Shown here: piece after piece, positions 14,701 to 22,379 of the stretch
Layout of the letters: each line of letters opens with the position of its first letter
How positions within the stretch are numbered: the first letter of the stretch is position 1
Source: Rhynchonema sp. JSB1_4
Taxonomy: Eukaryota > Nematoda > Chromadorea > Monhysterida > Xyalidae
Direction of reading: 5' to 3'
Length of the DNA: 64,000 bases
NCBI GenBank assembly: GCA_030248065.1
Contig: JASAMV010007285.1
Span: 1-64,000 of the forward strand
Translations under genes and position numbers: made by a program
Notes under the pieces: generated by a model
What the model was told of the DNA's origin: nothing
Seen by the model: the letters and a program-made list of their open reading frames with translations, nothing else
Databases searched by the model: none

Positions 14701-15144
14701 TCACACACACACACGTACACACACAATCGTTGGTGGAAACCTCAACGAACTGACCATTTGTGCCCATTTGCCAAACGTAGTGTACGTGCGTATTTTCAAC
14801 CAATAACGTGAGAAACCCCAAACAATGATACCAATCTGCGGTGCAGGCCCAACCTCCGGACTATCCCTATCGGGCGAGTCACAGCCCGAATCGTGTCGTT
14901 GTCTGCTGCCACCAGCAGCCAGACTGAGTTTGTCCATCTCCTTGCGCACATTGTTGACCCGTCGACTCGGCCCGGGCTGTGGAACGGGTTGTTGTGCTGG
15001 TTGACGTGGTGCGTTGTTGGGATAGCCGGGCTGCGGTGGAGCTGTATTCTGATTACCATTGTTGTTGTTGGCATTGCTGTTTCGGCCACGACCACGACCT
15101 GGCATGTCGCCGTTGTTGCTGTTGTTCTTCTTCTTGCGAGGCAT
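607..15144 (-). CDS. Argonaute protein, WAGO-like, with complete slicer tetrad (22 exons)
   Basis: Small-RNA-guided effector of RNA silencing. I reconstructed 22 minus-strand exons with matching intron phases, giving 1109 residues from ATG 15144 to TAG 607. Order: low-complexity Arg/Asn/Pro-rich head (1-97), N domain with linker 1, PAZ, linker 2/MID, PIWI. Catalytic residues are all visible: Asp777 in DVCHPPP, Glu834 in YQDARVEV, Asp869 in YRDGVSEGQY and His1036 in SIPAPCYAAH. The texture is that of divergent nematode secondary Argonautes (FVGDYTYQ, TSQTVFF before the VTFG motif, IGRPVRLS at the N domain), whereas animal AGO1/2 proteins differ at these points. Dicer lies upstream on the same strand. 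An in-frame upstream coding exon is not excluded, because the first exon opens at an acceptor 21 nt before this ATG. The Argonaute call is firm; the subfamily is an inference. Confidence 0.93.
3065..3213. mobile_element. MITE family C, copy 1 (ends GGCAAAC...GTTTGCC)
   Basis: Short inverted-repeat element whose arms read GGCAAACYACACCAACA and, at the other end, the complement TGTTGGTGTAGTTTGCC. Further copies lie at 10665-10847, 17361-17858 (interrupted) and 57862-58047. No coding capacity. RNA copied through it would fold into a hairpin. Confidence 0.7.
3347..3724. mobile_element. hAT-like non-autonomous element with 8-bp target duplication (copy 1)
   Basis: Terminal inverted repeats CAGTGGTGTCGTTGGG and its complement bound 378 bp of sequence that mentions 'GGTATCCGGTAT' several times. 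The 8-bp sequence CCTGGGAC directly precedes (3339-3346) and follows (3725-3732) it. A CAGTG terminus with 8-bp duplication is the hAT superfamily pattern. No transposase. Confidence 0.85.
5123..5400. mobile_element. MITE family A, copy 1 (TTGGTCGCACAATGAC ends, TA flanks)
   Basis: Arms TTGGTCGCACAATGAC and its complement, each continued by TATAAGAATT, flanked by TA on both sides. Inside is the hairpin TTTTCAGCTGAAAA. It sits in the Argonaute intron between PIWI exons 14 and 15. Two other near-identical copies exist (16718-16999 and 34311-34588). TA flanks suggest a Tc1/mariner-type mobiliser; that is inference. Confidence 0.82.
5790..7293. repeat. Argonaute intron 13 with repeat family B, copy 1
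   Basis: The unit at about 6437-7178 starts TTCAAACACCCGCGT. It contains the palindrome AACGTAGTTGCTACGTT, the string GGGGCCGGTGTCAAACTGGG, and ends with GTGTGTCGAGACTTGCAAAC. Related units occur at 10849-11131, 26223-26561, 37152-37947 and 42058-43061, all in introns of the two RNAi genes. No ORF or terminal repeat that would assign a class. Confidence 0.65.
7294..8729 (-). CDS. Argonaute exons 11-13: linker 2 and MID domain
   Basis: Exons: 8729-8559, 8144-8005 and 7490-7294. They encode the post-PAZ linker (VELQARVLPQPT), the GWNKRGAKYLRGARLDRWAV element and the start of MID, ending GVPAFVMVVSSDRADSH. MID binds the 5' phosphate of the guide; I did not identify its Tyr-Lys-Gln-Lys pocket with confidence. 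The donor of exon 12 leads into an intron that opens with homopolymer G/T tracts on the minus strand (about 7940-8000). The last exon ends phase 1 and joins exon 14 across a 1.5-kb repeat-filled intron. Confidence 0.85.
7940..8000. repeat. homopolymer tract in an Argonaute intron
   Basis: A run of about 20 A followed by GGGG-rich and A9-C8 stretches on the plus strand. Read on the minus (gene) strand it is a G8/T9/T20 block starting 9 nt after the exon 12 donor. Homopolymer lengths in assemblies are error-prone. Confidence 0.7.
9288..13035 (-). CDS. Argonaute exons 5-10: linker 1, PAZ and linker 2
   Basis: Exons: 13035-12869, 11446-11301, 10189-10040, 9963-9876, 9808-9734 and 9441-9288; phases at the joins are 2, 1, 1, 2, 2 and 0, all consistent. 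They encode IQSFDVGIKP, the TSQTVFF / RVTFGNNTF junction and the GLQKNVRVI strand. A 'GL...SAEYQDFW' segment and the ISVFQYFLKKHNIRL helix follow, then the YAHLPCL / FHPLELC motif that closes PAZ in all Argonautes. PAZ holds the 3' end of the guide RNA. The ISVFQYF helix and LPCL-LELC motif make the call secure. Large introns hold repeats (10190-11300, 11447-12868). Confidence 0.88.
10665..10847. mobile_element. MITE family C, copy 2
   Basis: Bounded by AGGTAAACTACACCAACA and TGTTGGTGTAGTTTGCCTA-type arms. It lies in the Argonaute intron between exons 6 and 7, and repeat family B copy 2 (10849-11131) follows it immediately. Confidence 0.7.
10849..11131. repeat. repeat family B, copy 2 (partial)
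   Basis: Contains TCTAACGTAGTTGCTACGTT, GCAGGCATGGCGCTACTATG and GGGGCCGGTGTCAAACTGGG in the family order, but lacks the 5' part of the unit. A diverged relative of the middle section lies at 10370-10440. Confidence 0.6.
11880..12793. repeat. composite repeat in Argonaute intron 5 (pyrimidine-rich unit with GTCGGG insert)
   Basis: The outer part has repeated 'CAGTATCTSCCCCTC' phrases like the element at 39234-39650, and ends AATGGCCACAGCATTG. Inside (about 12295-12645) is a GTCGGG-repeat block ending TCTCTAACCCTA, the terminus of the element at 40938-41461. This looks like one element inserted in another. The left boundary is unclear. Confidence 0.5.
13263..14529 (-). CDS. Argonaute exons 2-4: N domain and linker 1
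   Basis: Exons: 14529-14348 (phase 2 end), 14013-13854 (phase 0 end) and 13418-13263 (phase 0 end). They encode IGRPVRLSTQTYELDF and YRYDVQIM, the opening strands of the Argonaute N domain, then FFGDFMGFVYDRRRILF, the conserved 'FVYDG-RKILYT' element, and a helical stretch ending FDIMPQ. Acceptors are TGTTTCAG, TTGCAG and ATTTCAG. Introns are short, except that the one holding 13474-13630 contains a TTGAGCAA-repeat fragment. Confidence 0.88.
13474..13630. repeat. TTGAGCAA-repeat element, copy 1
   Basis: Spaced copies of TTGAGCAAG within a unit opening GGCGGACGGGCAATTGAGC. Related units lie at 28786-28860 and 35462-35560, both in Dicer introns. No coding capacity. Confidence 0.5.
14854..15144 (-). 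CDS. Argonaute exon 1: disordered basic N-terminal head
   Basis: This exon carries codons 1-97. It begins MPRKKKNNSNNG, has a short GRGRGR motif, then Asn-, Gln- and Pro-rich sequence and an Asp/Ser-rich end finishing ...DRDSPE before donor GTTGGG (phase 0). RG motifs in Argonaute heads are known targets of arginine methylation and Tudor binding; whether that applies here is inference. The frame stays open back to the acceptor at 15166 (encoding YVPPTCL), so translation could start in an unseen upstream exon. Confidence 0.8.
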
Positions 15145-15165
15145 CAAGCACGTCGGTGGGACGTA

Positions 15166-15180
15166 CTGAAATCAAATGCA
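15166..15180 (-). promoter_or_regulatory. splice-acceptor-like site 21 nt before the Argonaute ATG
   Basis: The minus strand reads TTTGATTTCAG then TACGTCCC, 21 nt before ATG 15144. It is either the acceptor of a 5' exon or a spliced-leader trans-splice site. Dicer ends 1.9 kb upstream on the same strand, so both readings matter. Inference only. Confidence 0.4.
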
Positions 15181-16717
15181 TGAATTTTCACCCGTTATTT
15201 GTATGTGTAACATATAAACGCAAACACCGTGGGTGGACCGTGGTTTCCTAAAACCAGGCGGCACAAAAAGTTGGCTTTGTAAATAGTGTGCAAAACATTT
15301 GCCAAACAATCCGCAACTAAACCTTACAAACACCAACAAGTATGCAATGCGATAAAAAACCAACCGGTCGGGCGACGTACGTACGTGCGTGTGCAAATGG
15401 AAAGAAACCACGCAGATATGATCGCCGCAGACAGCCACAAAGTTATGGTACAATGTACGGCCGTGTAACACGCCTGCAACGTGCAACACATGCACAACGT
15501 AAGAACAACGATATACGTATTCGCCAAACCGAATGCGCATGAACGCATATAAATAATCATCGAAAAATAGAGCAGCGCACTGACGCTAGCTAGGCAATCA
15601 AATACACTGGCATCGGCTTTTGTACCTTCAACGAATGTGATGAACATAACACAAAACACCACAGAGAAAAATTCAGCACAGTAGCACGCGCATGTTGGGA
15701 AAAGTTAGTTCAGTTGCCTTGAGAGAAAGCGCAAATTTTCGATTTCGTTTCCAAGGTTTAAGCCCAAAAAGGGGTCAATTTTGAAACAGGACCAGCTTTT
15801 CCCAAAATGCATAACACGCGCCACTCAGACCACACACAACAACACGCAGCACAATAATGGTGAGGTGATGGTGAAATGTGAAACGCAAACAAACCTCCAA
15901 CCTCGCAAATATTGCACAAGCGTTACTGGCGGCAATTTGAATGACCCCGTCACGTGACTTGGTCGCTGCTGAACCTAGTATAGTAAATTTCCAAATTCGT
16001 TGCCGCACAGTAAAGTACGCCCCATAGTAAGGGGGCAAACCCGAAAAACGGAAACAGGACAGCAACACACACGCGGCGCAGCCGGCGGCGGGGGGGCGGG
16101 GGGCGGGGGAAGGGGGGGGGGGGGAAATAGTGGATGCAAAAAGGATAGTTTTCTCACGGGTTTGTCCAAGTGCACAACGCTTCCGTTGAATGTCGGTGCA
16201 TAGCGGAAAGATAGTGTGGGAAGGACTGTGCAACAGAGGGAAAGAAACCCAGATAGGAACAAAATGACTCATGAACACACATACGATGCGCGCAAGCACT
16301 TTATCACCAAACAAATCATATCAAAATACTCGTGTTCAAAAGTTCACGCACGTAATGCACCGTTACAATCAATACACGTGTCTGTGGACAGCGAAATTGG
16401 TAATCACAAACAAAATGACTATGATAACAACAGCGACACCCAAATAATAGACAGGGTATAGATTCGAAAATGGATGGTGGATAAAAAATAACACGGCTCA
16501 ATCTGTAAATGCGCTTCCAACAATCGTATTACAATCTTGGTTCCACCAAAACTCACCTCCACAATGGCTTCGGCGCTCAGGCTGAAGCTTGGGCCCAGAT
16601 TTGGGGACAAGGCTGCAGGTCTGGTTGCAGCTTGGACGTATGTATGCTTCTTACACTTGTGCTCGTGTCTGGACCCACGCCTGCAGCCAAGCGCAAGCTA
16701 CTGGGGAGTTTACGTGG
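15181..16717. other. Dicer-Argonaute spacer
   Basis: Intergenic sequence between the two silencing genes. I see no coding exon or RNA gene. It includes a G-rich tract (16080-16125) and purine/pyrimidine runs. If the genes are transcribed separately, the Argonaute promoter must lie here; no TATA box or other core element stands out. Confidence 0.5.
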
Positions 16718-16999
16718 TATTGGTCGCACAACGACTTTATAAGAATTGGTCAATTTTTTTCCTGAGTCGTAAAGAGGGAAAGTGACGGGGCAGTGACGTT
16801 GCGTTGCGCGATCGCACGCAAAGCATGCAGTCACCAAAATATTTCAGATCCGATCCGGAGCAACGTGGGCGCTCTGCCAGATTATTTTCAGCTGAAAATG
16901 TTTTGTGAGAACCACAAATAGCACAGTGGTTAGGAGCGACTGAACGTGAAAATCAGGATTGATTTGATGAATTCTCATGTAGTCATTGTGCGACCAATA
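16718..16999. mobile_element. MITE family A, copy 2, beside the Dicer stop codon
   Basis: Same TTGGTCGCACAA arms with TA flanks and central TTTTCAGCTGAAAA as the copies at 5123 and 34311. Its edge lies 34 bp beyond the Dicer TGA, so it probably forms part of the Dicer 3' UTR and would fold into a hairpin in the transcript. Confidence 0.82.
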
Positions 17000-17033
17000 C
17001 AACAAATACCACAACAAGTGAGTGCGTCGTAAA

Positions 17034-20000
17034 TCACTCAGCCACCACCACGGCCGGCGCAGTTTTGGTGTTGCGTGTGGCTGCGTGTCGTCGTTGTTGC
17101 TGCAGTTGTTTGAGATGTCGCAGCGCTCGTTTGGCCGCCGTGCATTTGGCGATTCGATAATTGCGCCCGCTGCCCGTGATGCGAATCTTGCCCGCCACGT
17201 CAACCGTCACGCGCACTTTGCCCGTCTCCATGTTGCGTTCGGATTTACTGAAACATTAAATTGTCGTTGTTGTTGTTGTGTTGTTGTGCGTGCATGTGTG
17301 CGTATTCGAGAGGCAAACGTCAGATAAAAAACAAACATGGTGCCGTTATCGGCAATATAATGGCAAACTACACCAACACGAGCCCGATTTCGAAGGTGGT
17401 GTCTATTCAGAACGAATAGAAAGAGAAAATCATCATGCTCCACTTTGTATTCTTCAACGTGCAACATTTCCCAAATTAGCAGCTATAGTATTTCCTTTTT
17501 ATGCGAGTCAAAGGAAGCCGTGTCAACGTTGTAAGCCAACTCCAAGCTGAGGTCGAAATCCACGACTCTCCTTGAAAATGCAAAGAAAGAGAAATCACAC
17601 GTGACATGCACGCCGCCAACGTCACCAGTAGCCTGAAACATTGTTTCGTGCGCCGGAATCTTACATGGCGTGTGACGTCTGATTTCTGTTTCTTTGCATT
17701 TTCAAGGTGAATCGCATATTTTCGACCTTAGCTAGGAGCAAATGGATCGCACGTTGCGTGGGTGTTTGGACCAATATAATACGGAAAGACTATACGTATG
17801 AATGTTTCACAATCCTGCCAGCTGCGAAATCGAGCTCGTGTTGGCGTAGTTAGTCTATACATTGTGAATCGGGTGCAACAGCGTCTCTCAAGGCGGATAC
17901 TACTGTTGCCTGTCGACTCAACAACATGTGATTCGTGCAAAAGCAGCTGGCCCAGTGGCACAGCCATATCGAAACACGAATACCAGATCTGGCGGTGTGG
18001 CAATCTAGCGAATCGAACCGACACAACACGGATCAGTGCGCGGACTTACGCGAAGCGCACTTTCTCCGGCTCCATTTCGAGCAATTCACGAATGGGCGAT
18101 TGCGGCGGATGACGACAGCATTCGTCGATGATCGGTGCCATCAAACTGCAACACGAACACAACAAACATTGTCAAAAACATGAAAACGTCACGACCTGGA
18201 CACCCCTGGCTGAATGTTCAGGACACCAGATGCCCAAAATAACACCCGGCCAGTCGCGTTTGTCCCAGAAAAAGGTCAGAAGATAGATATCCCGTTAAAT
18301 TTCGTGCGTTTAAAACATGCCTACTTGCCAGATAGGTTGAAGAAAATCGCTTTTCAGACATGAGTTATTACCCCATCACCTTGTTTAGACCAGTCTGCAG
18401 CAGTGTAGTTCCTGGTCCGGAGGGGGGAGATAGCGGCCCCCCGTTTTTTTCGGAGGGGGAGATAGTGTACCCCCGAGGGGGGAAGGGGGAGACCCAAATT
18501 CAGGAAAAAATCACAATTTGAGGGAGAAAATTTGACCTGTTTTGCCCCTTTTTGGTAAAAAAAATCTGCATAAAAAGGGTATTTTGGCGACTTTTCACAA
18601 CATTGACCAGAAAATCACACATTTTTGGCCTAAAAATGTCCATTTTAGGCCCAAAAATGCCTCTTTTGGGCAAAATTGGGGAGATAGTGTACCACCTGAG
18701 GGGGAGATAGCGTACCCGAGAGGGAGGGACCCCCTCCCCCCTCCAGGAACTACACTGGTCTGAACTGATGGACGCTTATCGCGGAGTGCGAATGAACCAG
18801 ATCGGGCAGAAAGCCAGCCAGACGCATCCCATACCGATAGAATATACGCCAAGTGATGTCCAGCGAGCAGCCGGAATCGAGGTAGACCGCACCAGCCACC
18901 GATTCGAATATATCGCCCATCGCCTTCGGCACTTCAATGTCCTCCTCCTCACCCTCGTCACAATCCTCCTCGGACACCATGTACAGCTGAAATACACTGT
19001 CATGTCCAACCATGCGACCACACGCGAGTCGCATCATACATAGTTACACACACACACACACACGACTTGAAAATAAAATCAGCAAATGTTTTTGAAGTGT
19101 TTTTGAACCCCGAAAAATCAACAAGACGATCATCCAACCCACATCGGCATTGAAGTTCGCCGCATCCAATTTCTTTTCGGCGCGTAACTTGACGAATTTT
19201 TCGATCATACCACTCAGACCGGGGCAGATTGACAGAAAATGCTGAAGTAGTTATAATAATAATGATGATAATAATATCGGCGGGCCAGAGTGCCATATGG
19301 ACGTTGCAGATGGACGAGAGTCATGCAAGGTTGAGTAACAAAACAGCAATATTTTTGAAAACGTGAACCGCACAAACAGCACTGCGGTGAAAAAACAGCG
19401 GCAGAAGAAAAAACAGACGGTTCGTTTATGATGCAGCAATGTTCAACGGTTGAGGTCCATGGTCTATGCGCCCTCAACCAAACAGCTCTTGGCGGCCGCT
19501 GTTCTTTCTTCTTCAAAAAAACCAGCATCATGATAGCCACCGCGTTTCTTTCACTGCTTTTCTGTCCATCATAACATTCATCATCAGCTAAAATATTTTC
19601 CGCTCTTGGAACTTGAGCAGCCAATATCCTGGGCGAGTGCGAAACAACGGGTGTATCATAAATAGCCAGTTTTTTTAAAAGACACTGTTTGCTCTGTGAC
19701 GTAACACCCCAAAACAAAAAAATTAACTCCAGCCAATCCCGATAGTGCGAGCTGACCTTATGGAATTCATATTTGACGGCAATGGACAACAAGAAAGAAA
19801 AATGCCCCAAGGGGCATAAAAGAAATATGGTTCCCTGGCTGACTGGCATAAAAGAACGATACTAGCTTGCACGACTTTGCTGATGTTTCATTAGGCACTG
19901 GAATAAACGTAAGTGTGTTCTGAGCTGTTTGATACCGAACAGTAGACATTGAACCATATTCCCGGCGCGAACTCTTTTGAACCAACGCCCAGCCGATATC

Positions 20001-22379
20001 GAAACTTTCGTGCAAACCCAGGCAACTGTTTCTTCTTTTCAACCTCACGACGGTAACTGTGCAGTCTTCGGTTGCGCACGATGGATCAACAAGGAGAGGA
20101 GTAAAGAAAATATTGCAATCTTTCAATATCTCCGTGCCCTGTGTCTCTGGTGGCAAGACAGCACGCGCCGGGAATATGGTTCAATGTCTACTGTTCGGTA
20201 TCAAACAGCTCAGAACACACTTACGTTTATTCCAGTGCCTAATGAAACATCAGCAAAGTCGTGCAAGCTAGTATCGTTCTTTTATGCCAGTCAGCCAGGG
20301 AACCATATTTCTTTTATGCCCCTTGGGGCATTTTTCTTTCTTGTGTCGTTCTTTTATATCGCGCAAGCGTCAAACAGAGAACCCGGATAAATCAGGCACA
20401 GAAAGTTTTCAGTTCCGGCAAGCAATGGTTCTAACTAAGAAAATGTCGACCGTCAGACTTTTCTCAAGTAATCAACGCACATGAGCGCAATGAGGTGTGG
20501 GGGTTAGTTTAAGGATGCTGTACTTTTTGGCAGGATATATGAATCGGTGGTTATCGTGACATAAGGCCAATTTTGTGTTTCGATTTCACTATGGGGTTCT
20601 AACAATGGAGACACGCTTGTGTCTGCGTCTTCACCCACCACTGAAACAAAACTAACGCAGTGCCCCACGCGCATGTCTATGCTTTTGAGGAACATGGTAA
20701 CTTGTCAAGTTATTTATTTTTTTTAATTTACCGCCAGGTATGTATTTGACACCCTAGGTACCATCATTTATAGCGCACTGAATGCGCATCGTCTCAGAGA
20801 ATGGCACTTGTTGGTTTAGTACCAAGCAAAGCTGTGCAATGAACTTCCATGCCCCCTGTCCCTCCAGCTTCAGCAATGAAATGAGTGTCAAACATCAGTC
20901 TCCAGATTGCTTTGGTGTTGGCCGCCGCATCTGATCTTGGATTCAATGTTACGTAAAAACTACTATTTAACTTTCCCACGAAAGTAAAATTATAAATGCG
21001 GAAAAAGCTTCGAATGTTAGAGAGCAACAGCAATTTTAATTAAGAAGTTGATATCTTGTGGGTATTTTATCATGAATGATATCACAGCGCATAAACTGCA
21101 AACCGCACCTGTGCTTAATAATTAATCTCAAATAAAAACACAAAAAAACTGAAAAATGTTACCCAGAATTCATTAAAAGTTAGTAAAATACAACAAAGTT
21201 CGCTGCGCGCGTGGATGTTTGAACCCGCGACCTTTTCGTCTTCAGTGATGCGCGTTAGACCGTTCGGACATAACTGCTTCGCCACTTTCCTTCACAAACC
21301 TTACTATGTACATAACTACGCGTGCATTGCTGCATTGCCTGTTGTGCTGGCTGCCTGTGTGTGTGTGTGTGCTGGCTGCCTGCCTGTGTGTGTGTGCTGG
21401 CTGGCCGGCTGTGTGTTGTGTGTAATACATTGTGCGCTTTATGAATCAGGCAACTACGTAGCGTGCACTAATGCCTTGTTGTGTGTGTCTGAGCGTCCAT
21501 TATGGCTCTTTTTGAGCTGAAAAACATTTAACCAATTGGAATTAATATATGTTTGACGTAACAACGATTAAAAACACATATCACCGCTGATTTTGGCTTT
21601 AGAACCATACTTTCTGTACAAAAAGTCATGGTCTGGAACCGCTCATACTAAAAGTTACGAACTCGGCGATAGCACCACCGTGTTTCTCGAGTGCGAAAAC
21701 CACATAAACAACTTTAATAGTTCTGGTAACCCAACTTTTCGGCGAAATTTTACTTCGGGAAGCACACTTTACATACAAAAAGTCGTGGTCATGGTCTGGA
21801 ACCGGTCTCAGTCGTGGAGTTACGAAGTCGGCGATAGCACCATCGTGTTTCTCGTGTGCGAAAACCCTATATGCGATATTAACATTTTTGGTGTTCAGTA
21901 ACGTCTGGGCCCTGACTAGTTTTTTGTGGAAAAAAAAGGGAAAGAACGTTTTTACAAAAATGACAACTGTATCTTGCCCGCGATTGCGCGTGTGGGCACG
22001 CAGCGGGATGAAATTTTGTGTGGCCATTTTGGGGCACGGTATATACATTGTGTGCAAGTTTGAGCTCATTCGGTTGGGTATTGTTGAAATAGCGCACGAT
22101 CAAAATTTTCAGAAAGCGCACTATAGGGAATGAACCATATGTCGCTTAGCATTACCATGCTAGCTCCGATACCTGATAGCAGTCGGTGATTCGATTGTAG
22201 AAATAAGACGCATGTGTGAAGGCCTGCAGCAAATACGCGCGATTCTTGAATTGATAACCGATTGTTTGTTCGACGAGCGCAAAGTTGTGCTTTTTGTACA
22301 TCCTGTCGAGACGTTCTTCGGGGCTCGGATCGGTCACATAGCGCAACAGCGGGTCACGGGTCGTGAATTTCGGCTCGTT
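17034..22379 (-). CDS. dcr-1: Dicer exons 37-42: RNase IIIb (incomplete) and dsRBD
   Basis: Exons: 22379-22173, a 3' remnant at about 19789-19757, then 19241-19143, 18986-18835, 18145-18050 and 17247-17034. They encode [20 protein letters not shown] and RITDCYQ; then only [11 protein letters not shown] of the next exon; then [35 protein letters not shown] / [29 protein letters not shown] and the dsRBD ([33 protein letters not shown]). The roughly 40 residues normally between DCYQ and LAVKY, including RLEFLGDA with two catalytic acids, are absent. The exon remnant stops exactly at an inverted repeat. Confidence 0.9.

Noticed and set aside
19767..20390. Open frames containing [16 protein letters not shown] on both strands
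   Set aside because: They are the same inverted-repeat arm read twice; no known protein, and the frames end in unrelated spacer.
21205..21285. tRNA-like fragment on the minus strand (GTCCGAACGGTCTAACGCGC and GGGTTCAAAC)
   Set aside because: The D-arm and T-loop echo tRNA-Leu/Ser, but the T-stem does not pair and no acceptor stem or clear anticodon arm forms. At most a tRNA-derived SINE relic.
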